A DNA stretch of 64,000 nt, taken from the NCBI GenBank assembly GCA_026928255.1, contig JAIXKJ010000008.1, positions 1,031,298-1,095,297 of the forward strand, written 5' to 3'. This DNA comes from Anaerolineales bacterium (GTDB taxonomy: Bacteria > Chloroflexota > Anaerolineae > Anaerolineales > Villigracilaceae). Position 1 is the stretch's first letter. Every line of letters begins with the position of its first letter. Position numbers and translations under genes: made by a program. Below the pieces are notes generated by a model. That model had not been told where the DNA came from. It saw nothing but the letters and a program-made list of their open reading frames with translations, and made no database searches. Shown in pieces: positions 34,889-45,298 of the stretch.

Positions 34889-34972
34889 TGTCATTTTGGC
34901 GAACATTGCGAAGAGAAATCTGGTTTTTGAGTTTGCCTTGCGGGCGCGATGTTGCTGACGCTTGAAATGACA
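34889..34972. repeat. 84-bp element with 8-bp terminal inverted repeats
   Basis: It begins TGTCATTT and ends AAATGACA, an exact inverted repeat. It lies between the start of the helicase-like gene and the decayed hydrolase. The ends resemble those of the repeats at 21949 and 59094, as in small non-autonomous palindromic elements. Confidence 0.55.
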
Positions 34973-34977
34973 GAGCG

Positions 34978-35648
34978 CTATTTCAAATGTTTTGCGAAGA
35001 ACGCGGTAACGCGCGTCCAAGCGTTTTGCGCGGCTTCGGGCTTGTAAACGCTGGGGTCGCTGTCGCGGAAGAAGGCGTGCCCCTAATTGGGGTAAACGAC
35101 CACCTCGTGTTCCACGCCGACGTCGTCGAGCAGTTTGTCAAATTCTTCCACCGTGCCAGCGGGGATGGAAACGTCCGCGTCGCCGAAGAGGCCGAGAGTC
35201 GGCGCGTTCAATTTCTCGCGCAGTTGATCGAAGAGAACTTGCATTCCGCCGCCGTAAAACGTGCAGACCGCGTCCACTGGGCGTTGAACGCTTAACGCCA
35301 GCGACATGTGTCCGCCAAAGCAAAAGCCAACGCTGCCGACTTTGCCGTTGCACTCAGGCGAAGATTTCAGCGCGTCGAAGGCGCTGGCAGTTGAGCGGGA
35401 GCGTTGGGGGTGTATTTCCGCATCAACGCGGCGGCGGCGTCGCCGTCGCCCAACCGCGCGGACTCGCCGTGATAAATGTCGGGCGCGAAAACCAAATAGC
35501 CTTCGTCGGCGAAGCGCCGCGCGATGGATTTCGTCTGCTCGTCCAAGCCCCACCATTCTTGAATCACAATCAATGCGGGGAAAGGTCCCGCGCCTTCGGG
35601 CTGTGCCGAATATCCCTGCAATTCGCCGAGTTGAGTCAGTTCGCTCAT
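34978..35648 (-). pseudogene. Dienelactone hydrolase-family protein, frameshifted and with internal stop
   Basis: The intact gene would encode about 223 residues from MSELTQLGELQGYSAQPEG to FFAKHLK. Reading starts at 35648 with IVIQEWWGLDEQTKSIARRFADEGYLVFAPDIYHGE, then loses frame around 35381-35395, where one base appears to be missing. It continues in another frame with the nucleophile GFCFGGH (catalytic Cys), then FGDADVSIP. At 35083-35085 a TAG interrupts YPN-GHAFF, and the remaining frame runs on with GHAFFRDSDPSVYK to TAG at 34978. Two separate lesions in one gene favour a pseudogene over read error. Confidence 0.85.
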
Positions 35649-35833
35649 GCTTTTCTCCTTTTGTGAAAATGTCAACGTAGCATATACAAAAAGTTAATCT
35701 TTGTCAACACGGCTTAAGGATTAAAAGAAAAACCTTTGTGCCTTTGCGGTTGAGTTTTAGGAAATAAATTTAAGGTAAGATAACCTATCGTCCGCCGTTC
35801 TAGTAAACAATATTTTTTTCAGGAGAACAAACC

Positions 35834-36271
35834 ATGACCACCCCTTCAGGCGCAACGTCTTATATAAAATTTTCGGACAAATTGACAACCTCGATCACCG
35901 ACATCGTCAAAATTATCGAACAGAATAAAGAGATGATTGACGCGATTCAGGACGTCGCCATCGAGTTGACCTCGTCCATCGGCTCGCTGCACACGCTGAC
36001 GGTTAAGTACGCCCGCACCGCCAACCAAATTCTCGACGTGTTGTTGCCAATTGTTAAAAATTTGCCGGTCGTGCCCAAGAACGTGAAAGACCTGTTGGTC
36101 AACCTTGAGAGCATTACGCAAAAAATTATTGATAACGAAACGACGACGGCGAAAACAATCTCGGACGTAAACAGCGGGCTCAAGTCGGGCGACGCCAATA
36201 AATTGAAGGCGCACGCCGGGCAATTGAAGGACGTTACCAAAACCATCACGGCGCTGATTCCGAAATCCTAA
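35834..36271 (+). CDS. Small helical protein of unknown function
   Basis: This 145-residue protein has no signal peptide or membrane segment. Nearly all of it is predicted helical with heptad-like spacing of Ile/Leu/Val (DIVKIIEQNKEMIDAIQDVAIELTSSIGSLHTL; LLVNLESITQKIIDNETTTAKTISDVNSGL), so it may form a bundle or coiled coil. The start at 35834 has TCAGGAG 8 nt upstream. It sits alone ahead of the rplU promoter. No family is recognised; the amphipathic pattern recalls phasin-like or methyl-accepting signalling segments only loosely. Confidence 0.75.
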   Translation: MTTPSGATSYIKFSDKLTTSITDIVKIIEQNKEMIDAIQDVAIELTSSIGSLHTLTVKYARTANQILDVLLPIVKNLPVVPKNVKDLLVNLESITQKIIDNETTTAKTISDVNSGLKSGDANKLKAHAGQLKDVTKTITALIPKS

Positions 36272-36276
36272 TCCGT

Positions 36277-36306
36277 TTGACAAGTTCGCCGCAAGGCGTG
36301 TATAAT
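36277..36306 (+). promoter_or_regulatory. Consensus promoter of the rplU-rpmA-rpmE operon
   Basis: TTGACA (36277-36282) and TATAAT (36301-36306) match both consensus boxes, with an 18-bp spacer. It gives a leader of about 128 nt before rplU. Confidence 0.85.
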
Positions 36307-36320
36307 ACCCTCCGCTTCCG

Positions 36321-36342
36321 CCCCAGAGGTTGATTTCTGGGG
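36321..36342 (+). promoter_or_regulatory. Leader stem-loop of the ribosomal protein operon
   Basis: CCCCAGA (36321-36327) pairs with TCTGGGG (36336-36342) around an 8-nt loop, close to the expected 5' end of the rplU mRNA. The leader is long (about 128 nt) and GC-rich. Ribosomal protein leaders often bind the encoded protein; that function here is inferred. Confidence 0.5.
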
Positions 36343-36440
36343 TCGTTGCGCGTACATCAACCCAGCTTCCCCGACGACGGGCGCAGGGCGCAAGAACCCC
36401 GCGCGTCGCTTCGGCGAAGTGAATGACTGGAGAAAAAGAA

Positions 36441-36770
36441 ATGAAATTTGCAATCGTTGAGAGCGGCGGCAAGCAATACCGCGCCGTCGAAGGCGTAACC
36501 ATAGACGTGGATCGCCTCGCTCATAATGTGGGCGACAGTTTTGATTTCGAGCGCGTTTTGCTCGTTGCGGACGGAGACGCGGTTTCCGTCGGCGCGCCGA
36601 CGGTGAACGGATTCATTGTGTCCGCCACCGTTGTGGATCACGTCAAAGGACCGAAGGCGCTTTCCTTCAAATATCGCCCGAAGAAGCGCATCCGCGTTCG
36701 CGGAGGCAACCGCGCTCATTATACGCGCTTGATGATCAACTTCATCGGCGCGCCGACCGATAAGAAATAA
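36441..36770 (+). CDS. rplU: 50S ribosomal protein L21
   Basis: This 109-residue protein begins MKFAIVESGGKQYRAVEG, the conserved L21 N-terminus. It continues with the RPKKRIRVRGGNRAHYTRLMI motif, close to the L21 signature KKRRRKNYRRKQGHRQ. ATG 36441 follows GGAGAAAAAG. It is part of the 50S subunit, bound to 23S rRNA, and lies with rpmA in the classic order. Confidence 0.97.
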   Translation: MKFAIVESGGKQYRAVEGVTIDVDRLAHNVGDSFDFERVLLVADGDAVSVGAPTVNGFIVSATVVDHVKGPKALSFKYRPKKRIRVRGGNRAHYTRLMINFIGAPTDKK

Positions 36771-36783
36771 AGGCAGGTAAACA

Positions 36784-37050
36784 ATGGCTCATAAAACAGG
36801 CGGCGGTTCAACCCGCAACGGCAGAGACAGCAATTCGCAACGCTTAGGCGTGAAACGCTATGCCGGTCAATTTGTGCTTTCGGGCAACGTGTTGGTGCGC
36901 CAACGCGGAACGCGCATTAAGCCCGGTTTGAACGTCATGGTCGGGCGCGACGACACCTTGTTCGCCGTCGCCGACGGCGTAGTTATGTTTGATGTTTATC
37001 GCGGAAAGAAGCGCGTAAATATCGTCCCCGTGGAGGCGGAAAACGAATGA
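36784..37050 (+). CDS. rpmA: 50S ribosomal protein L27
   Basis: This 88-residue protein is the normal L27: [23 protein letters not shown] at the N-terminus, which reaches the peptidyl transferase centre, then [23 protein letters not shown]. The N-terminus is not extended, so no Prp protease cleavage is expected, unlike in Firmicutes. It lies 13 nt after rplU and overlaps rpmE by 4 nt (ATGA). Confidence 0.97.
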   Translation: MAHKTGGGSTRNGRDSNSQRLGVKRYAGQFVLSGNVLVRQRGTRIKPGLNVMVGRDDTLFAVADGVVMFDVYRGKKRVNIVPVEAENE

Positions 37051-37571
37051 AAGCTGAAATCCATCCCACAGTATATCAAGCCCAAGTAACTTGCGCTTCC
37101 TGCGGTCATACTTGGACGACGACGTCCACCAAAAAAGAATTGCGCGTGGACGTTTGCTCGAATTGCCACCCGTTCTACACCGGCGAATTTGCGAAAATCC
37201 TCGATGTGGAAGGTCAGGTGGATCGCTTCTACAAGAAACTCTCCGCCCGCCAATCCTATGTGGAAGAGCAGAAGGCGCGCGAAGAATCAATGGTCGCCGT
37301 CAACCGTTCGATTGACGATTTGGGTCTTTCGCCTCGCGCCGCAAACGCGCTGAAAACGGCCGGCATTTTGAACATCGGTCAATTCGTCGAGAAGTACGCC
37401 GAAGGCGAAGCCGCGCTGCTTGACATCAAAGGCTTCACCCAATCCGCGTTGACCGCCGCCAAGAAGAAACTCCGCGCTTTGGAAGTAACGCTTCCCGAAC
37501 CGGTCAAAGTTGAAAAGGCGGAAAGCGCCGAAGCGTCCGAATCTGAAACGCCCGCCGAAACCGCCGAGTAA
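37047..37571 (+). CDS. rpmE: 50S ribosomal protein L31 fused to an RNA polymerase alpha-CTD-like domain
   Basis: This 174-residue protein begins as L31 ([24 protein letters not shown]), with zinc ligands C16, C19, C37 and C40 and [13 protein letters not shown]. Ordinary L31 ends near residue 70. Here a Glu/Lys-rich linker leads to residues 87-145 ([20 protein letters not shown]...[19 protein letters not shown]), which follow the helix-hairpin-helix pattern of the alpha-subunit CTD. An acidic Ala/Glu tail ends it. Translation is coupled to rpmA by an ATGA overlap. The domain could bind nucleic acid near the ribosome or link to transcription; this is inference. Confidence 0.9.
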   Translation: MKAEIHPTVYQAQVTCASCGHTWTTTSTKKELRVDVCSNCHPFYTGEFAKILDVEGQVDRFYKKLSARQSYVEEQKAREESMVAVNRSIDDLGLSPRAANALKTAGILNIGQFVEKYAEGEAALLDIKGFTQSALTAAKKKLRALEVTLPEPVKVEKAESAEASESETPAETAE

Positions 37572-37594
37572 TTCAGTTCGCTTTATCGCAGACC

Positions 37595-37627
37595 AACAGG
37601 CAGATGCAATCGCGTCTGCCTGTTTTT
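37595..37627 (+). terminator. Terminator after rpmE
   Basis: AACAGGCAGA (37595-37604) pairs with TCTGCCTGTT (37615-37624), followed by a T-run. It ends the rplU-rpmA-rpmE transcript 23 nt after the stop. The tdk start comes only 20 nt later, so some read-through to tdk is possible. Confidence 0.85.
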
Positions 37628-37646
37628 ATGAAAGCAGGAGAATTCC

Positions 37647-38216
37647 ATGAGACATAAACACGGCATGATCGAAGTCGTCTGCGGCTCGATGTTCAGCGGC
37701 AAAACCGAAGAGTTGATTCGCCGCCTCGTCCGCGCTACGATTGCCCGCCAAAAAGTGCAAGTTTTCAAACCCGCCATTGACATCCGCTACGCCGAGCGCG
37801 AAGTGGCTTCGCATACGGGTTCGACCTTTGACGCGATTCCGATTCAAAACGCCGCCGAAATCCTCGACAAAGTGGACGCGGACACGACCGTCGTCGGCTT
37901 GGACGAAGCGCAGTTTTTTGATTCCGAAATTGTGAACGTGGCGCAAGCGCTTTCGGATCGCGGCGCGCGCGTCATCGTCGCCGGTTTAGACATGGACTTT
38001 CGCGGCGAACCCTTCGGCTCGATGCCCGTCTTTTTGGCGAAAGCGGAAACCGTGTTGAAATTGCGCGCGATTTGCATGGTCTGCGGCGAAGACGCTTCGC
38101 GCACCCAACGCTTAGTGGACGGCAGACCCGCGCGTTACGACGAACCCATCGTCGTCGTCGGCGCGTCCGAAATGTACGAAGCGCGTTGCCGCGTTCACCA
38201 CGAAGTTCCGCGTTAA
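37647..38216 (+). CDS. tdk: Thymidine kinase, type II
   Basis: This 189-residue protein matches the type II (TK1-like) family. It has P-loop [15 protein letters not shown] near residue 13, the DEAQFFD motif near 89, the lasso segment [19 protein letters not shown] with two Cys, and the CRVHHEVPR end with the second zinc site. It phosphorylates thymidine in nucleotide salvage. A GCAGGAG Shine-Dalgarno lies upstream. The rpmE-tdk order also occurs in Bacillus. Confidence 0.95.
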   Translation: MRHKHGMIEVVCGSMFSGKTEELIRRLVRATIARQKVQVFKPAIDIRYAEREVASHTGSTFDAIPIQNAAEILDKVDADTTVVGLDEAQFFDSEIVNVAQALSDRGARVIVAGLDMDFRGEPFGSMPVFLAKAETVLKLRAICMVCGEDASRTQRLVDGRPARYDEPIVVVGASEMYEARCRVHHEVPR

Positions 38217-38223
38217 AAGATTG

Positions 38224-38375
38224 TATAATTGACTAAATCTGTCGCAATGGCTTTTCTGTCGTTGCGACAATGTTTGCAAACGCTTGTAACAGAATAGACT
38301 TTATCTGTAACTAGAAAAAACGTCCCGAAGGTTGAGAACGGACGCCCAAATTACTCGAAGGAAACCTTCGGGACG
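38224..38375 (+). promoter_or_regulatory. Structured leader or small RNA upstream of hpt
   Basis: TATAAT at 38224-38229 is followed by a hairpin GTCGCAA/TTGCGAC (38241-38268). A second long stem then pairs CGTCCCGAAGGTT (38321-38333) with AACCTTCGGGACG (38363-38375), 13 bp around a 29-nt loop. No open frame of note lies inside. GATAAT near 38394 could be a second -10. hpt starts at 38423. It could be a cis-regulatory leader of the purine-salvage gene or a separate small RNA; no known riboswitch class was recognised. Confidence 0.5.
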
Positions 38376-38422
38376 GTGTTCGTAAATTATTTTCGATAAT
38401 GTCTAATAATTAGGAAACCGCC

Positions 38423-38977
38423 ATGCAAAGTTACGAAGAAATCCTCGCCGAAGTTTTAATCGATTCCGATTCGCTGCAAAAGCGAGTCGCCGAATTGGGC
38501 GCGCAAGTCAGCGCCGACTACGACGGGCGCGACCTCGTGCTAATCTGCATCCTGCGCGGCGCGGTTCCCTTCATGGTGGATTTGAGCCGCCGCATTACCG
38601 TTCCGCACATGATGGACTTCATGGCGGTATCCTCTTACGGAATCGGCAAATACGAATCCACAGGTTCGGTGCGCGTTACCTTTGATTTGCAAATGGACAT
38701 TCGCAACCGCAACGTCCTGCTCGTTGAAGACATCGTGGACAGCGGACATACCATCGCCTCCGTTTTAGAAATGCTCGGAACGCGCCAGCCGCAATCGCTC
38801 AAAGTTTGCGCCTTGCTCGACAAACCCGAACGCCGCGAAGCGCATGTGCCGATTGACTATCTCGGCTTCTCCATTCCCAACAAATACGTTTTCGGCTACG
38901 GGCTCGACCTCGACGAATATCACCGCAACCTGACCTTCGTCGGCGTGGTCGATCTCGAAAAATACAAAGCCGACTAG
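38423..38977 (+). CDS. hpt: Hypoxanthine phosphoribosyltransferase
   Basis: This 184-residue protein has the phosphoribosyltransferase PRPP loop VLLVEDIVDSGHT near residues 96-108. It also has the bacterial HPRT segments LICILRGAVPFMVDL and MAVSSYGIGKYESTG, and the closing DLDEYHRNLTFVGVV. It salvages hypoxanthine and guanine to IMP and GMP. AGGAAACCGCC precedes ATG 38423. A structured region upstream may control it. Confidence 0.95.
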   Translation: MQSYEEILAEVLIDSDSLQKRVAELGAQVSADYDGRDLVLICILRGAVPFMVDLSRRITVPHMMDFMAVSSYGIGKYESTGSVRVTFDLQMDIRNRNVLLVEDIVDSGHTIASVLEMLGTRQPQSLKVCALLDKPERREAHVPIDYLGFSIPNKYVFGYGLDLDEYHRNLTFVGVVDLEKYKAD

Positions 38978-38985
38978 GCGGCGCG

Positions 38986-40641
38986 TTGAGCAAACCCAAC
39001 GACGATTCGCTTGCGCCCTACGTCGGGCGCTGGGTGGCGCTTTTGCGCGGACGAGTCGTCGCGCAAGGCGGCTCTCCGCAACAAGCGCTTCGCGCCGCGC
39101 AAGCCAATCGCTACAAAGAAAAACTGGAAATTCGTTTTATGCCCGTCCCCTTCAACCTTCCGCCCTTGCTGAAAAAAATAATGGACGCGCTGCCCGCCGA
39201 CGCGGAAGCGTATCTCGTCGGCGGCGCGGTGCGCGATTTATTGATTAACCGCCGCTCGCCAGACTTTGACTTTGCGACTCCTTCCGGCGGCATTTCCCTC
39301 GCCCGAAAAGTTGCCAACGCCCTCCGCGCCGACTTTATGCCCCTCGATAACGAGCGCGACACCGGGCGCGTCATCCTCGACGAAGACGGCGTTTATACCT
39401 ATCTCGATTTTGCAACTTATCGCGGCGCGACATTAGAAGACGATTTACGCAGCCGCGATTTCACCGTCAACGCGCTAGCCTTAAATTTGCGCGACCTTTC
39501 TATTCACGACCCGCTGAACGGCGCGAGCGACATCCGCGCAAAAATTATCCGCGCCTGCTCGCCGACTTCCTGCGCCGACGACCCCGCGCGAATTTTGCGC
39601 GCCGTGCGTCAGGCGGCGGCGTTTGGCTTCGTCATTGACAAATCTACCCGCGAGCAGATGAAAGCCGCCGCGAATAAAATCGCCGACATCTCCGTCGAAC
39701 GCATCCGCGACGAGATTTTCAAAATGCTCGACGGACGAAAAGCCGCCGCGTCGCTCCGCGCGTTGGACGCGCTTGGCGCGTTGCCTTACATCGCGCCCGA
39801 GTTGACGCGCATGAAAGGCGTAACCCAATCCGCGCCGCACGTTTACGACGTGTGGGCGCACACGCTGGCGGTGATGGATTATCTCGAAGAAACGCTGACT
39901 TCCCTGCGTTTAAGTTTTGACCCCGAAACGACCGGCGATTTATTTACGGGATTGGTCAGTTTGAAAATTGGGCGTTACCGCCAACAATTTGCCGAACGCT
40001 TCGCAAAACCGCTAAATCCCAATCGCTCGCATCGTTCGCTGTTGATGTTCGCCGCGCTCTATCACGACATTTGCAAGCCCGACACGCGCTTCGTGGAGGA
40101 GAGCGGGCGCATCCGCTTTTTTGACCATGACGTCAAAGGCGCGGAGGTTGTCGCCGAACGCGCGCGCGCGTTCAACTTAAGCGGCGGCGAAGTCGAACGG
40201 CTGCGCGTCATCGTGTATCACCACATGCGGATTCACGCTTTCGCCAACCGCTTGGAACGCGACGGACAGCCGCCTTCGCGCAAAGCCGTCTATCGCTTCT
40301 TCCGCGAGGCGGGCGAAGCGGGCGCGGATTTGGTTTTGCTGGCGCTGGCAGATTTGCGCGGCACGAAAGGCGCCGAACTGACTCAATCTACTTGGACGGC
40401 GTACCTCGACATTGCGCGCATCTTGCTGGAAAACCTTTGGGAGCGCCCGCAGGAAATTATCAACCCGCCGCGTTTGCTCGACGGCGACGAATTGATGAGC
40501 GCCTTAAACCTCAAGCCGGGCAAAGTCGTCGGCGAACTTTTGGAAGCCATCCGCGAGAATCAGGCGACGGGAAAAATTTCAGATAAAGAGCAAGCGCTGA
40601 CTTTCGCCCGCGAAGAGTTGGCAAAGGAAAGAAGCGAATAA
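38986..40641 (+). CDS. tRNA nucleotidyltransferase/poly(A) polymerase-like protein with N-terminal DUF5678-like segment and HD domain
   Basis: This 551-residue protein starts with TTG at 38986. Residues 1-50 (SLAPYVGRWVALLRGRVVAQGGSPQQALRAA) look like DUF5678, a small domain often found in bacteria and archaea and absent from ordinary CCA enzymes. The polymerase head follows (AYLVGGAVRDLLINRRSPDFDFA, near 76-95) with the catalytic Asp pair and the neck (RDFTVNAL..., DPARILRAVRQAA). An HD-type region from about 300 (VYDVWAHTLAVMDYL, YHDICKPDTR, HDVKGAEV) suggests a phosphohydrolase domain. It could add CCA to tRNA or poly(A) to RNA. Confidence 0.88.
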   Translation: MSKPNDDSLAPYVGRWVALLRGRVVAQGGSPQQALRAAQANRYKEKLEIRFMPVPFNLPPLLKKIMDALPADAEAYLVGGAVRDLLINRRSPDFDFATPSGGISLARKVANALRADFMPLDNERDTGRVILDEDGVYTYLDFATYRGATLEDDLRSRDFTVNALALNLRDLSIHDPLNGASDIRAKIIRACSPTSCADDPARILRAVRQAAAFGFVIDKSTREQMKAAANKIADISVERIRDEIFKMLDGRKAAASLRALDALGALPYIAPELTRMKGVTQSAPHVYDVWAHTLAVMDYLEETLTSLRLSFDPETTGDLFTGLVSLKIGRYRQQFAERFAKPLNPNRSHRSLLMFAALYHDICKPDTRFVEESGRIRFFDHDVKGAEVVAERARAFNLSGGEVERLRVIVYHHMRIHAFANRLERDGQPPSRKAVYRFFREAGEAGADLVLLALADLRGTKGAELTQSTWTAYLDIARILLENLWERPQEIINPPRLLDGDELMSALNLKPGKVVGELLEAIRENQATGKISDKEQALTFAREELAKERSE

Positions 40642-40655
40642 AAAACGAATTAAGT

Positions 40656-41090
40656 TTATGAGGTGCGGCTGCTTTGCGAAAGCGGCGCGGTTTTTTTCTT
40701 CGCGTTTGTAACCGCCATGTTGAGCGACCCGGTAGTTCGCCGCACGAGTTTGTTGATGTTGGCGACCAACACGCCGCTGGGGACGGGTTTCACTAAGAAA
40801 TCGTCCGCGCCCGCGTCGAGGACGCTGGCGACCATGCGCGGATCGTTGATGGCGGAAAGCACGAGAATCGGCACGGTGTTGGCTTTGCGAATTTCTTTGC
40901 ACACTTGCCAACCGTCCAAGTCGGGCATCATCAAATCGAGAAGCACGACGTTGGGCGCGGCTTCGACAGCGAGGCGAACGCCTTCGACGCCGCTGTTGGT
41001 CGTAAGCGTTTCGAACCCGAAGGTTTTCAACAATACGCTCATCAGTTCGGTGATGGCTACGTCGTCGTCAATTACAAGAATTTTTGCCAT
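40656..41090 (-). CDS. Single-domain response regulator
   Basis: This 144-residue protein has a CheY-like receiver domain: D8/D9/D10 cluster (VIDDD), phospho-acceptor D52 (LLDLMMPDLDG), S79 and K101 (LVKP). A basic tail of about 28 residues (NMAVTNAKKKTAPLSQSSRTS) replaces an output domain. It must signal by protein contact, perhaps with the cyclase or kinase encoded elsewhere in the window. AAGGAAAC precedes the ATG. No kinase is adjacent. Confidence 0.9.
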   Translation of the reverse strand: MAKILVIDDDVAITELMSVLLKTFGFETLTTNSGVEGVRLAVEAAPNVVLLDLMMPDLDGWQVCKEIRKANTVPILVLSAINDPRMVASVLDAGADDFLVKPVPSGVLVANINKLVRRTTGSLNMAVTNAKKKTAPLSQSSRTS

Positions 41091-41238
41091 AGAGTTTCCT
41101 TACAGAATGAGGTTCATTATCCTTGATTTATCGCCGCGCGCACTTTGCAATGTGTTAACAGGTTTGCAAATTTACATTTTCTGATTCGCGTCCGCTTTTG
41201 GCGTGATGTTTGTCAGGTACGAAATCAGACCTTTTTGG

Positions 41239-41244
41239 TACAAT
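41239..41244 (+). promoter_or_regulatory. -10 box TACAAT for ppdK
   Basis: GGTACAATAC gives a leader of about 45 nt to ATG 41296 with Shine-Dalgarno GGAGG. A TTGTCA at 41210 is 23 bp away, too far for a -35. Confidence 0.45.
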
Positions 41245-41295
41245 ACTTTTTGACTAAAAGATAGAAAAAAATAAATCAAAAATCAGGAGGCTGAG

Positions 41296-44094
<2,799 letters not shown>

Positions 44095-44143
44095 ACTTAA
44101 TAAACACGCGGTTGCCTAACAAGCGTCCGCGCGGCGTGAGACG

Positions 44144-44175
44144 AAAGACCTCTGAATTTTCGGAGGTCTTTTTTT
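44144..44175 (+). terminator. ppdK terminator, embedded in the hemW coding region
   Basis: AAAGACCTCTGAA pairs with TTCGGAGGTCTTT (one T-G pair) and is followed by TTTTTT. It lies 50 nt after the ppdK stop but inside the hemW frame on the opposite strand, where it encodes EKKTSENSEVF. Confidence 0.85.
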
Positions 44176-45298
44176 CGATTAATTGGTCAGCGAGCAAGGA
44201 TTCAATTTCTGCGGGGAAAAATTCTGCAAGCCCCGCGCCAAACCTGATTTTGAAATCTGTATTTGAAACGCCGAGTTGCGTCAGCCGAAAGTTGTTGAGC
44301 AGGTAATCGGAGATTTCGTCCACTTGCGTTTGCTTGTGATGGTTGACGGCGGCCGGCGTTTGCGGAAATTTATAATGCGCGTCTTGCGCTTCGGGGTTTA
44401 TGAGGCGGTCAATATAGGTTTTGATTCTCAGCGCGTTAGAATAACGCATTCCGTCCGCGTAGCCGTGCGCCCCCGCGCCCAAGCCGAGATAGGGGAGCGA
44501 GCGCCAGTATTGCAAGTTGTGCTTGCAAGCAAAAGAGGGAAGCCCCGCGGCGGAAGGCTGTTCTTCGCCCTTCGCCCAATTTGAAATTTCATACTGCGCG
44601 TAGTCAGATTGTTGTAAATACTCCGTCGTCCATTCGTACATGTCGGCGGCGAGGTCGGGGTCGGGAATTGGCAGGAGGCCGCGATTCGCCCACCTGCCGA
44701 AGGGCGTGCCGTGTTCGAGAGTCAGCGCGTAGGCGGAGATGTGTTCGGGGCGCAAGTCCGCAACGCGCTGAACGGTCGTCTGCCACGAGGCGAGAGTCTG
44801 CTCGGGCAAGCCGTAGATCAGGTCGAGGTTGAGGTTGTGAAATCCCGCTTTGCGTGCGGCGGCGACGGCTTCGATGACTGTCAAAAAATCATGCGTGCGT
44901 TCGAGCAGACGCAACTCTTCGCTGTTGGAGGATTGCGCGCCAAAACTGATGCGGTTGACGCCCGCTTGACGAATCCCGTCCAGTTGACTCTGCGAGACGG
45001 TGTCGGGGTTGGCTTCGAGGCTGATTTCAGCGTTGGGAGAAACGGCAAAGGCGGAGTTCAGCGCCCGCAGGATTGAATCAAATTGGGGCGCGGAAAGGAG
45101 CGAGGGCGTCCCGCCGCCGAAGAAAATTGTGGAAACGTCGAGCGCGCCGTTCAGTTGCCTTTTCAGAAATTCAATTTCTTTAATCAGCGCGTTGACGTAG
45201 GCCGGGATGGCGTCCTCTTGCCCGGCGTAGGTGTTGAAGTCGCAGTAGGCGCAGCGGTGTTTGCAAAAAGGGATGTGTAAATAAATAGAGGTTGACAT

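Noticed and set aside
35083..35085. Recoding of TAG in the hydrolase as an amino acid
   Set aside because: A frameshift in the same gene shows decay, and no pyrrolysine or suppressor system is visible.
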